Assembly: GCA_037576215.1 (NCBI GenBank)
Contig: JBANDB010000004.1
Coordinates: 6,634,001 to 6,698,000, forward strand
Reading direction: 5' to 3'
DNA from: Armillaria gallica
Taxonomy: Eukaryota > Basidiomycota > Agaricomycetes > Agaricales > Physalacriaceae
DNA length: 64,000 nucleotides
How positions within the stretch are numbered: the first letter of the stretch is position 1; every line of letters starts with the position of its first letter. The position numbers and the translations under genes are program-made. This document shows, piece by piece, positions 33,764 to 44,470 of this stretch. The notes under the pieces are model-generated. The model made no database searches, was not told the origin of the DNA, and saw nothing but the letters and a program-made list of their open reading frames with translations.

Positions 33764-34740
33764 TCAGGACCCGTTTCGATAAATAACAAAACACATGATT
33801 TGAGAACAAAGCAAAGCAATAAGACAGTCGGGAACCCTAAGCATGAGGGTCTGGGTGTTTCTCGAGGCAGGATCGTCCTCCTTGTTTTCCAAAGGCATAA
33901 TCTCAAAGTCTTCTGGGTAGGAAACGACGTTGATTCTTCCTGAGATATGTCCGTCTATATGTCCGATCTGACGGTGGGATGGTTAGCTCCACACTGAGGA
34001 TGAAGAACCAAGATACTCACAAAAGAGCACCACTCAATGTATCGTCCACCGTCGCAGTTTCCGGGTTCAAACCGACTGCTCGTATAAACATCAACATGAA
34101 AGTTTCCTGTCTCGACAGCCTGCACGCGCCTCCGTTCCAATTTCATGGTCTGGGGATCGTGTTTGGTCCCCTCCATTCCTTGCAAAACACGTCAACGAGC
34201 GACTTCAACTCCCTCCTCAGCGAGAGTCGTCAAGACGGGAGATTCGATGAGAGTGTCGTAACGAGGGACAGCTAGAAAGTCAACGATAGACGGCACTTTG
34301 GTGATACGAAAAGGGTCGGGGCCATCCAGGAAGGGTGCTATGCGCTTGTCTGCTAAGTCTTTGATCACCTCTTCAACCATCTTGATGATAGTATCGCGGA
34401 TATTGGACCAGACTTTGACACATGCTTTAGAAAATAATAAGGACGATGTAGAGGCAACATACTTAGCTCCGTGAGAGGATGAGAGTTCTTGACGTCCAAA
34501 TGTTCATTAAACTGATTACAGAAATCTTTGGATAGAAACGCTTCGCCGTGGCCGTTGAATAGCAGACTGACAGCTCCCAATATTGCACGCAAATAAGGAC
34601 CCGAGCATCGTAGGTATGTTCCCATCCCTCCCTCAGAGCCGCCCATCCCCATTCCGAATGTTAAATTTGAGATTACCTCGAAAGTATGCAGAGGAGGGAG
34701 GATCGCCATAGTCCAGGAAGTATTTGATTTGGCAAAGCAT
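33764..34740 (-). pseudogene. Hypothetical multi-exon protein with in-frame stop
   Basis: The minus strand from ATG 34740 reads MLCQIKYFLDYGDPPSSAYF, then after an intron (GTAATC...GGAG) AVSLLFNGHGEAFLSKDF. A second intron (GTATGT...AAAG) joins LTEL to TCVKVWSNIRDTIIK. The frame continues to GVEVAR and meets TGA at 34192-34194, then carries on in the same frame (RVLQGMEGTKHDPQTM and so on to DGGRYIEWCSF), through one more intron to GHIDGHISGRINVVSYPEDF and a stop at 33764. About 260 residues in all. No known motif recognised. The single stop suggests a recent nonsense mutation or a sequence error. Confidence 0.55.
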
Positions 34741-34815
34741 CGCCAAGAATAGATGATCCATACCCTTCACAGAAGTACCAGACTTCTATCACAGAAGCAT
34801 TGGCATATATCGGGT

Positions 34816-34915
34816 CGGCATCAGTCAGGCAAGCATCGGCATCAATCAGGCAAGCATCGGCATGAAACGATTCGGCATGAAACGATTCGGCATGAAGCGA
34901 TTCGGCATGAAACCA
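34816..34915 (+). repeat. Tandem short repeats (21 bp x2, 15 bp x3)
   Basis: TCGGCATCA.TCAGGCAAGCA occurs twice, directly followed by three copies of CGGCATGAA.CGATT. The two units share the CGGCAT core, so the second probably arose from the first. The array lies upstream of the gene at 35122. Confidence 0.75.
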
Positions 34916-35121
34916 TGGAAAGGTGTGCCGAGCCGTTTCAGCCGTCGAGTAGGCATCTATCAGAACAGTATCGGCATGAGAAATGGAATGGTGTGCCGGA
35001 CAGCCCCCGCCGTTTCAGCCGTCGGGCATGCCTCTAAAGAGAAGCATCGGGCATCGGGGGCGGCCCTCAAACTCCCCTTCACAGCGTCTGCCTAGACCAC
35101 CTCAATCTCAATTCGTCGACT

Positions 35122-35706
35122 ATGCCGCCCTCCACTCATACCTACCCTGCTAACACCGCCGATGTCCGGTCCGACGCTGTTCCTCATCCGGCGCTACCCC
35201 ACTTCAACGCGAAAACCAATTCTGACTCTCCTAGTGTTGGGCGCGACAAAGCACTTCCACCAATCCCTTCCGTCCGTGAATCGAACGCTCTTGAAGGGTC
35301 TCTGCAACGCCAACGCGACGTCCTTCATCCATCCTTCCAGACACCTGTGCTCACCGTTCAGACCAAGAGGCATCTCGTTCGCTGCGGTAAATTCTTGCAT
35401 CCTGGTCATCACACCTACGCTGAGCCTCGCGATTTATCGCGCAACCGGCAATCCCTCCCTCCCCCATACACTGCTGTTGATCCAAACGCGCCTCCGCGTT
35501 CCTCTCGGACCGTCCGATGGGTCGATCGACCCATAGACAATCCTCACAAACGTCGCGGCAATGTAGGCCTTGGCGTTGGTTATCCATTGGACGCGTCGTC
35601 CAATACCAACCACGTCGCCTCTACTCGCGGACAAGCTCCAGGCGGTCGTGTCCGTTGCTTCTTCCGCAGGTGCAAGAAATGGCTCCAGGGCGCCCGCAAC
35701 ACATGA
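35122..35706 (+). CDS. Disordered proline-rich protein with PPPY motif
   Basis: One exon, 194 residues, from ATG 35122. The sequence is low in hydrophobics and rich in proline, serine, arginine and histidine, hence likely disordered. Residues about 113-116 form PPPY, a ligand for WW domains such as those of NEDD4/Rsp5-type ubiquitin ligases. The C-terminus is cysteine/basic (RCFFRRCKKWLQ), which could be palmitoylated or amphipathic and attach to membranes. No family recognised; the uninterrupted frame of nearly 600 bp with a good start supports a gene. Confidence 0.55.
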   Translation: MPPSTHTYPANTADVRSDAVPHPALPHFNAKTNSDSPSVGRDKALPPIPSVRESNALEGSLQRQRDVLHPSFQTPVLTVQTKRHLVRCGKFLHPGHHTYAEPRDLSRNRQSLPPPYTAVDPNAPPRSSRTVRWVDRPIDNPHKRRGNVGLGVGYPLDASSNTNHVASTRGQAPGGRVRCFFRRCKKWLQGARNT

Positions 35707-36002
35707 GCAGGTAAGGACGAGCCACACTTGCTCCCGTCATGGTCTGACCGTGGTCACTAGATTCCGTATTCACGTCCAACCCACCAGATCATGATCCATA
35801 CCAGCCGTCTTGAATCACATTAAACTGTATCATATCCGTCGTCTTTACCTTGTACTATATTGGCCAATTATTCATATCGATCCTACGTATGGACCATCCA
35901 CATTTTTCTTTATCAGCCTTTGACATGTATTTCTTGAACTTACTACCTTTGTCCACCTTGTTTTGACTGTCAGTAAAAAGTCGTGTACGAGTAGGAACAC
36001 AT
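35707..36002. other. Short intergenic interval
   Basis: Nothing supported. It separates the plus-strand proline-rich gene from the 3' end of a decayed minus-strand gene. Confidence 0.4.
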
Positions 36003-36385
36003 CTATACATACCCCGTAAGCAAGCTCAACCCCGCTGGGTCCCTAACCACGTCGAGCGACATCCAACATCTAACAACAGAAGTGATCCTCTCCTCCTCGC
36101 TGGGCGTATACGTGACGTTTGACGTTTCGGCTGTCTGGCGATTCTCGAATCATCAGCGTTTAAGTTTTATGTTATGAAAGCTCAAGTCCTTACCGCTTTC
36201 AACCCAGGTGATGCTGGTAACGAAACCAGGACGACCTATCAAGGGCTTCTCGGAGTCTAGGATGGTATCAACAGTGCACAAGACTCTCGTGATATGTGGG
36301 CGGTGACAGACGCCTTTCGTGGTACACCCTTCAAGCTGCCTCGACCTCGCAAAGACGGGAAAGCCTGCCGTGCCAGCTATTGATA
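36003..36385 (-). pseudogene. 3' part of a decayed spliced gene
   Basis: The minus strand reads RSRQLEGCTTKGVCHRPHI, TRVLCTVDTILDSEKPLIG and RPGFVTSITWVES, then a 63-nt GT-AG intron, then TSNVTYTPSEEERITSVV and CWMSLDVVRDPAGLSLL, ending at TAG 36003-36005. Protein character and the intron are convincing. Upstream, stops and phase changes prevent a full gene, so I regard it as a remnant. A different coding-like fragment on the plus strand (to 36678) complicates the picture. Confidence 0.4.
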
Positions 36386-37038
36386 TTATCGCGCTGCTTC
36401 AGAGTCTTAAGGGTAACTTAGTGTCTGCTACTTTCAACGTTACTGACCATGGACCTAGAGCCTGCACTACACATCGATTCGCATCTTCAACTTGTGTTCG
36501 ATGACGGTGAGGTGACGATAACAAAGCTGCCGCACGCTTTGGCATCAATGCAGCCGTCTGTCCACATGAAGGAGTCAGGAGTTTCGCGGTCGAAAAGGAG
36601 GTCACTCTGGTTCGTTCCGTTTTTCCTGATGATCTTAATATACCCTTGTCCATCTCTACCGATGTCACCTACGAGTGAATTGTCAGTCGGCCCTTCAGAA
36701 TCACTAGAGACGACTTACCTCGAGCGAGACCTTCAGTGTGAATTTGCTCAATGTTTCGTCAGCGTGGGGTTCCATAACTCAAATCGACTTCAGCCACACT
36801 ATTGCGGTGAGACCATCTTGCCGGAATTCACTTTCAGTTGTCGTTGACAAGTTAACAGAAGAAATAGCTTACGAGTCCATCCTCTGCACAAAGTGACAAC
36901 CGAGATGCGCCAGACGCGGCAACACCTCTACTCACGAAAGAACGAGTACTTGCCCTGCATGCAAATCATTACCACCCGTATCTGTCAACTACGTTGGCTT
37001 CACATTACCAGTAGCGAACACCAAAGCTTACCATTGGA

Positions 37039-37182
37039 CTGAATGAGAGGTAAGCACGCGTTCCTAGTGCAGGGAACATACACAGCCTTGAGCCATGTTA
37101 GCTAGATTCAACTGAACGAGAGGACAAACACGCGGCCCCAGTACATGGAACATATACAGCCTGGAGCCAAGTTAGCCAGGTC
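37039..37182. repeat. Tandem duplication of a 73-bp exon-like unit
   Basis: Two adjacent units begin ACTGAA.GAGAGG and contain GGAACATA.ACAGCCT.GAGCCA.GTTAGC. They are roughly 80% identical. On the minus strand both keep an open reading (LTWLKAVYVPCT in one, LTWLQAVYVPCT in the other), as if an exon of the decayed gene had been duplicated. Confidence 0.55.
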
Positions 37183-37779
37183 AATGATATCTAGAATGAG
37201 TAACACTTACGCAAAGGCTCATTCACCTCATTGGGCGCGTTGTGGACACATTGAAAATCATTGGAGCTAAACAGAGATTACTTTCCATGGAGAAAAGGAG
37301 TTACCGGGTGCGTCCTCTGTATGGGGGATACCTCTATTCAATAAAAGAAAGTGTACATATATCTATTGACATTGTTAGCTTTCCCGCAATAGCAGTGAGC
37401 ATGGAAGCTTACCTTCAACAAGTGGACGAAGCACATATATTTCATTTCTGCAACTCGAGTAACCGGTCAGCATGAAAGTCGAGGTTGGAGGAGACAATAC
37501 GTACCTAGTACATGAGCGCACACCGAAGCCTACACCTCTAAATGAGCTAAGTCAGTAAAAGCAAACAGAACTACCGTGGTCAACACTCACCCCGAATGTA
37601 CAACTGTTTTCATTGCAGATAGCCCCACCAACGCCTCATTTAGTTCATTCCGAGGTTAGTATGGATGGACAGTGTGGGACGTAGTCACTAGTCATCACGG
37701 CGGGACTTAGTACTGGTATTAGATCTAGAGTAGGAACTCGTTAGTGAACTGTCGATTAATGAAAGGATTCGTTTACTAA

Positions 37780-38300
37780 CTTTGGATCACCATGTTCGAG
37801 GCTGACACGTACCTCGGCTGTACGACCGTTTTCGCAGCCTAAAAATACCCCGACGACGACGTGAAGCCTGATACCCAACAGCGGTCCCAGGTGTCCTCAA
37901 CGGCAGGTCTTTGGTACCGGACCTAAGATTCAGAGGAAGACTTGTGAGTCGTGAGTTATTTGTCAATGGTAACAGTCAAGGATTCATTTACTTACTGCCT
38001 TTGGGCCGCCATACTCGAGCATAACCTAGCACGATACTCGACGCCCGTGTAAGCTTCAAAAAACCTGAAAGAAAAAAGAATGAGAACCATAAGATATGGT
38101 TGAGGGGAATAGGATGAGCTCACCGTAGCCGCTGACCGTCCTCCTCGTCGTCGCGGTCACTGTTACACGTCATTCCAACCCGGGTGACTCCCGTTATCCA
38201 GCGCACCAAGCTCGCTCAACGTTCGTATCAACGAGGTGACGGCACGTCCGATATCAATTCTTGTCACGGCGCGATGGTGGACAATGATAAGTACTAAAAT
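37780..38300 (-). pseudogene. Exon fragments of a decayed gene
   Basis: The minus strand gives HRAVTRIDIGRAVTSLIRTL and SELGALDNGSHPGWND, then after a one-base phase change NSDRDDEEDGQRLR, a GTGAGC...TCAG intron, FFEAYTGVEYRARLCSSMAA, a second intron (GTAAGT...TTAG) and a basic region (RRRRGIFRLRKRSYSRG). Splice sites are good but the phase change argues for decay. Family unknown. Confidence 0.35.
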
Positions 38301-39319
38301 CCTAGAGTAAGGGCCGATTGACTTAGCGGACAGCGAGTAGGGAGCAAAGGCACATACCTGCCCTCGTTGGGGACCTTTCCTGCGCTAGAAATCCTTGATA
38401 AAGCCCTTGCCCGTTGCTTCAGTTTACCTGAGTGATGGATCCTGATAGTAGAGAAACAAGAATTAGCTCGAACTAAAACAATCCTACAGCGGTGACTAGC
38501 TCTAAGGAACCACCGCAAGCTGCGTACGAAGACCTAGCAAATAGTCAGCTGGGAGTAGAAAGACCCTATGTCTGACAATCTTACAAAGAGTGTGACGACC
38601 AAAGTGAGAGCCTGGAGCTGATGGCATCATGAAGGGAGCACACCCAGAGCTTCATGGCGCCTCTATTCACGTCGCAGTGGTCGAAATGCCATGTTATATA
38701 TCGCCCCTCCCCCGAATCCCTTGTTGCATGCACCAAGGCGACGAAACAATAAGTGGACGCCATTCCCAAAGTATCAGGAGACGTTCAACATGATGCTTAC
38801 GAGCGCCTGCAAGCCTAGACATACCACTGAACATTCATTAAAAACTGATAAATTTGTAGGCGAATACCGATGAACGGTGAAACTAAAAAAGAATGGAGTC
38901 AAACAGAAGTGCGCGCCGCTAAAGTAAACAAAAAGACCCACGTTTGATTGATCTTCGTTGACCCTAGATGTCGCGTGGATCAACTGAAGAACCTCGCCTA
39001 GTTCTGCTTATCAGTATCAAGCCATCCCAGCCAAGCCGCAGGCCAGCCAAGTTGTTCCACAAGAGCCACGCGGGCTTGAAGAAGGCTTTCGACCGTCATT
39101 GAAGAACAAAAAAATAAAGCCAATATCTCTCAGGAGAAATTTCGGGCACGGACGTCAGTCAAGTCACCGTGCCGTGCGGCCCGGACTTCTATTGCGTCCG
39201 TCATACATGCGTCAGTGAAATGTGTAAAGCGACTCTGAAAGGTCAGATTCATAGAACCTCTGAAACCCTGGTCCTTCGCGCTACAATGCTTTCACGTGGG
39301 AAATCACTACCTCCCAAAC
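38301..39319. other. Gene-poor stretch
   Basis: No coding-like frame or RNA gene was found on either strand. It may be the upstream part of the decayed minus-strand locus. Confidence 0.4.
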
Positions 39320-39700
39320 TTATCCACTGGCGGACGTCTGTACACAGGCTATCAATCCGCAAGTTAGCACGGCATCACCATAAAGCGTTCTATTCAATAC
39401 CCACCAGCACAGGCTATCATCGAGACTGACATCGATCTTGCTCATGATATCCTCTGTAAGTCTGGGCAGGACTTCGAGCGCCTTCAAGATCTCCAACACC
39501 TGGTCAGGGAGCGAAGCTCCTAAAATTACCGTGGATGTATTGGACTTTCGCGCCACCCAGGCAAGCGCCAGTGCCGCTGAAGTCGTTTGCAATTCTACAT
39601 TGACTGAGGATCGATATTTTAAGAACATCGTTTACGGTTGCTTACCCTCTTCAGCGAGCTTGGTTCGCGGACTTTCCGGATTCTCTATTTTCCCTCGGGT
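39320..39700 (-). pseudogene. Aldo-keto reductase / Kv-beta-like, C-terminal fragment
   Basis: Two exons remain. The first reads GKIENPESPRTKLAEE and ends at a GTAAGC donor (39645); after a 42-nt intron the second (from 39603) reads TSAALALAWVARKSNTSTVI, LGASLPDQVLEILKALEVLP and RLTEDIMSKID. The pattern ALALAWV...N.STVI.GAS...Q..E.LKALEV.P.LT is the C-terminal signature of the aldo-keto reductase family, closest to the voltage-gated potassium channel beta-subunit-like reductases of fungi. The catalytic N-terminal barrel is absent from the surrounding sequence, so this is a truncated copy. After SKID the sequence no longer resembles the family. Confidence 0.7.
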
Positions 39701-40147
39701 GTGTTGAGAACTTTCACCATAAAATCTAATCCCTTAGGGATAGATAGTCGTGTGCCTTGAAGAATACCATCGCATCGTTGTTCTAAACGTTGAAAGGTAT
39801 GATAAGAATCGGGAGACCTACGCTGCTTGCTCGCGGTAGAACAATCTACGAAGGAACATGCGTGGATCTCCTCTTCTGACTGTCCTTTGGCATACCCCTC
39901 GGCAGCGCAGGAACACAGACGGTACTACCTCGTCGTCGTTAAGGAGGGGTAACCTAGTGAAAAAAACATAATAATTAATCATATTCACCACTGACTTATC
40001 AGACGCACGTGGAACATCGGAGATCCCCATCCGTCGAGGTCCAGATCATCGCGAACTGACGCGTCCTATTTCAAGAGGCACCTGTTATACTGCTGACAGA
40101 AAGAGTCCTTCCTTTCTTTCTCTATCCCTCATCCCGTTCTCATACTC

Positions 40148-42015
40148 ATGCCGGTCGATCCCTCAGTGATCGTCGAGCGACTCCGCTCCACCTATGGCCG
40201 ACTGACTCAATCAGTCAATCAGGTCCTTCAAGCTGGACGTGGAGACCCCCACCGCATTCATTTGCAGTCCAATGACGTTGCCCACTTTGAAAACACATAT
40301 CGCTTTGTAAGCTCATCTCCTCCTTTGATGTACTGGCTTGACGCGCGGCACATAGCATTGAGGATTCCTCGACCACCACTCCGCCGTCAATGTCGATAAA
40401 TCTCTCTCCAACATGAAACATTTCCTCCGCGAGGCGGCATTAGTATCATCCGACCCGCCTTCCCGACCTCCCACCCTGATTCCTGGACAGTTTCGTCACC
40501 ATGGACTGGGACTTGGGGGACGCCCGGCAGCCGCTATCGATTATCACCTTCTTCGCGACCTCACCCAGGTTTATGGTGGTGCTGCAAAGATCGCCACGCT
40601 CCTTGGGTTTCATCCCCGAACCATTCGTCGGTATCAACTATGATGGGGACTCGTTCGACCGGGCCATGCACCCTTCCAGATTGAATACGTCGATGAGGAT
40701 GGTCGTGCTCACTGGCGTCACTGCCCGACGTGTCCGACCATGACACCGTTGACGGATGCTGAACTGGACGAAGTCACTTCTGAAGTTCTCCGAGATTTCC
40801 CCGACTACGGCCGGGGCATGATTTTCGGTGCTCTCGTCAGCGAAGGGCTGCGTGTTTCGAGGGAACGAGTTGATGCGTCTCGTCTCAGGGTACAAGGACC
40901 ACCCCCACCCTTCCGTCAAAGAACTGTGGCACGTAACAGCTACCGAGTTCCTGGCGCAAACTCAGTTTGGCACCACGATGGCAACCACAGTGAGATTGCC
41001 TGTCTGTTTGCTCTCGAATCACGTCTAATAACCCTCTCTCCCGCGCGCAGACCTGATCCGTTGGAAGATCGTTCTTCATCTCTTTGTTGATGGTTGCAGC
41101 CAGGCGGCAACAGGCATTCGCGCACATAACAATAACCAGCCCATGAGTGTTCTCCGTCTCTTTCTCGATTCTCTCCTCCACTGGGGTACACCAAGCCGCT
41201 GTCGGGGTGATTGTGGATTGGAAAACCTGTTTGTAGCCCAGTGGATGGAAAATTATCGAGGCGTCATTCGCAATTCGTATATATGGGGAAGGTCGTTTGC
41301 ACAGCCTATTTGAAAATGTACCATTAACATCCCTTCAACAGATCTGTGCACAACACCAGAGTCGAACGAATGTGGCGGGACACTACCGTCGCGTTTTCGA
41401 ACAAGTGGAAGGGTTTCTTCTATGCTTTGGAACGCTCGCACTCGCTGAATCCGCTCCTCAATCGACACATCTGGCTCTTGCACTTTTTGTTCCTTGGCAA
41501 GATTGATGGCGACTGTCAAAAATGGGCCAATCATTGGAATAATCACAAGTTATCCCTGCGTGGACGCAGCGCCTCTCCGCTCCAAATCTGGATGGAGAGT
41601 CAGCTCTTGCATGGAGCCCGCGGTCTTGAGCATCTCACGCCTGATGATCCTCGCGTCGCTGCCCCCCTCGCAGCTGTGCCAAACATGGGTCTGAACGATG
41701 AGATGCTTAGTCAGTTACGCGCTAGACAACGTATCCGCATCCACGCACCTGAAAGTGGTACGTTGTCCCACAGTCTTTGAGCCGTAATCATAATGACATC
41801 TTCTAGTCCCGCGTAGTCTTGCTTACGTTCCCTGTGATCCCCCCAACAATCCTTTTTCGCAGCAGGAATTTCATAACTTTCGCGTGCGCCTCGAAGCGGT
41901 CACTCCAGATACAGATTCCCGGATGGAATATCAAACGCTCCGTTGGATACATGGTCTTTCCATCATGTCATCCATCCTAGCTGCCCGTGGTACCCCAATC
42001 CCAGCCGATTTGTAG
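40148..42015 (+). pseudogene. Integrase-core (DDE) domain protein, damaged
   Basis: Exon 1 (40148-40306) reads MPVDPSVIVERLRSTYGRLT. Exon 2 contains a helix-turn-helix-like part (LLGFHPRTIRRY) and is broken by TGA 40641-40643 before WGLVRPG. It ends at 40989; exons 41051-41291, 41342-41757 and 41807-42015 follow in phase. The catalytic core shows WHHDGNH (first Asp), IVLHLFVDGCSRQATGI, RGDCGLEN (second Asp) and NTRVERMW (Glu), spaced like a retroviral-type integrase. This family of single integrase-core genes is widespread in agaricomycetes. Exon 1 does not join exon 2 in phase with any acceptor I can see, a second sign of decay. The rest is open to TAG 42013-42015. Confidence 0.75.
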
Positions 42016-42171
42016 TCAATAGATAGTACCTGTACCTCTCCACTGCAATATTTCCTTATTTTGCGCGCTCCTTCCAGACGGATCGTGACCTTTTGAGCCC
42101 AGAGTCTAGAGTCTTTTCATTTTGAGCCCCGTCCATCCATTGACCTTCCTCACGTCGCGTCACCTCTGCCC

Positions 42172-43551
42172 ATGGCGCTGCCGACCACCACAACGCCCAC
42201 TCCAATTCTGCGGAGGGTAGCTTCCATTTGCTGTGTACGTTCCGAAAGGCGACCTCTCATTGCTCGATGATGCTCAACGATGCTCCTGTAGTTGCCCCAG
42301 GAACTGATAGACGAGATCACTGACGTCGCCTGTGAGCTTGACTTGTCCTTCGTCAGGGTCCTCAATCGTGTCCATCCACTCTTCCTTCATCGTGCTCGAC
42401 AGAAGCAGTTCGCCTCTATTTATGTAGGAGTGACTCACAGCGACGACAAACGTAGTCCGACACGCGTCGCATCGTTCCTCGAGGACAACCCCGACCTTCT
42501 TCCCCTTCCCAAAAGTGTGACCTTTGCACTCGGCGGCGACCTCTTGGATCTAGCGCCCATTGCACATGTCCTACCTAGGCTCATCCAAGTCTCGCGCTGG
42601 CACTTCTGCTTCACTTCGATCAACCCGCCACCGCTGACGCCGTTATCCCACATCTGCACGTCGGTTACAGAGGTGGAGTTTGAGGGAGATCTCCACATCG
42701 ACATGCTTTCCGTGATTCTTCCAGTGCTCCCCTCTTTGCGCTCGCTCGAACTCCAAGGCGGCGAACGTTCATTTAACCTCGCCGCGACACGTTCCAATTT
42801 CACTTTCCCGCCAACATTCCGCGATCTCCGTTCATGGGTCGTCTTGCCCAGCCTTGGGATAAAGATGGGTACACTCTGGGCCACCGTCACCACGCTCTCA
42901 TCCGTTCACGCGTGTGCGGTCTCCGATGACGCCGTTCAAGGTATTCAAGGCTGCATTGACGGTAGCGCGCCGACTTTGCTGCAGTTTAAAGTTCGAACTG
43001 ATTGGCCCTCGTGTAAGCGACATAATAGCTCATTAAATCGTTAGTCACTTACATGCACCCCAGGGAGCCCGAGTAAATGGGTAAGGCCGTTCGATCTTCA
43101 CCGCTGTACCCATTTGCGCTACTTCAAGATCGAGACATATGCCACGGGCGGACTTGAAGCATGCGTGGCGACTATCGCGACCTTGAACTCCACAGCGCTA
43201 GAATCAATGCACCTGGAGTTCCATGTCCAGTCGGACTTCTCGCGGCAGGAGCCATACTACCAGAGATTGCTACCTCGCCTCGACCGGGAGATTTCCCGCC
43301 TCCTTCCCGGTGGTACCCAAATATCCATAGACCTCGCGCTCGTTCGGATCGAACCGCAGGATGCTTATATCGACCAGTTGCATGAATATGCCTGGCAGTA
43401 CCTCATGTATCTCCCTCGAGTACGAGCCGCGGCCAAAATCGATCTTTATTGGAACCAGTGGATGAGTGAGGTCAATCCCCATAGTCTTTTACCGGAGGGT
43501 TCTGAACCGAACGGCGAGTACTGCGGCGGGATACACTTAGTAGACATGTAG
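42172..43551 (+). CDS. F-box/LRR-like protein
   Basis: Three exons (42172-42216, 42292-43012, 43064-43551), 417 residues, phases consistent. Exon 1 is a short polar leader (MALPTTTTPTPILRR); exon 2 opens with the F-box core (LPQELIDEITDVACELDLSF). Leucine-rich strands follow (VTEVEFEGDLHIDMLSVILP, LPSLRSLELQGGE). The last part (LRYFKIETYATGGLEACVA, ALESMHLEFHV) continues this pattern and ends with an aromatic region. A short first exon ending just before the LP.ELIDEI motif recurs in the minus-strand gene at 48864, suggesting a shared gene family. Confidence 0.8.
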
Positions 43552-44470
43552 TTCGTCGAGGTTGCATATTTATCAGAAACACTGGGAATGGAATGCCCCG
43601 CTCTTTCCCTCCCTCCCTGTTCGTGTAATCCCACGGCACTTCTCTTCAGACGCTGCTGACCCCCGGGTAATGAACCGTACGCGTCCTGTCGACAGTCACG
43701 CCATATTTGACGATGCAATACTCTGCGATTGGGTTTCAAATTGCTTTGGCCTGCATCCCTTCTTTCCCTTCCGTAAGTGCTGGTATCGAGATGTAGGACC
43801 AAATGTGAACTGGCACCAATGTAATGTGGCAACCGAGCTGGATGATGGATCTTCCACGCTCTGTCACCTCCGCCCCCACCTGCAGCGTCCCTTCGCTGCG
43901 GCGTCTCCTCTGCTGCAGCGTCTCCCTCTCTACGAGTCAGTCCGCGCGTCTTTCCTTCTGCGCACCTTCCCCGTTCCGCGTGTTTGTGTATCCCAAAACC
44001 ATTCATTTACAAAGGGTACGAATGCGCGGTCACATGTCCCGGTATTCCTTTCATCGGGTCACGATCCATCAGCAATCCATATTTGTAATAGCCTAAATGA
44101 TCAAACAGTAACATCTTTTCATTAGCACCCGCCCATCCCATTTCAAAACCAGAAAACATACCGGGAGAAAGCAAACCCCAAATCGCGTCCAAACATCGCA
44201 TTAGACCAGTTAAGATGAGATCCCACTCATCCCGATCCGCACATAGCGTCCACATCTATTTAGCTCCTTCGGGAGCCCCACTCTTATCTCGCGTCGCCTC
44301 ACTACGCCACCCCCAAGGAGATGTCACCCTTAGACGCTCCTATCGTTCCTCGAACGTCTTCGGCCACTGTTTCTTCCACGCTTCAAATACAAGGGAATGT
44401 CCAAATCAAACTTTTGTATTACACTAGTATGTAACAGATGATAACAAAAAACAAACATACGGTGTCACAA
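43552..44470. other. Intergenic, nothing supported
   Basis: Open frames of 180-190 codons exist on both strands (43446-44125) but have skewed composition and no splice or family support. This is probably the shared 3' space of two convergent genes. Confidence 0.4.

Noticed and set aside
43446..44125. Opposed frames of 186-187 codons
   Set aside because: Both strands open at once with skewed composition; the true F-box frame ends at 43551 and nothing else is supported.
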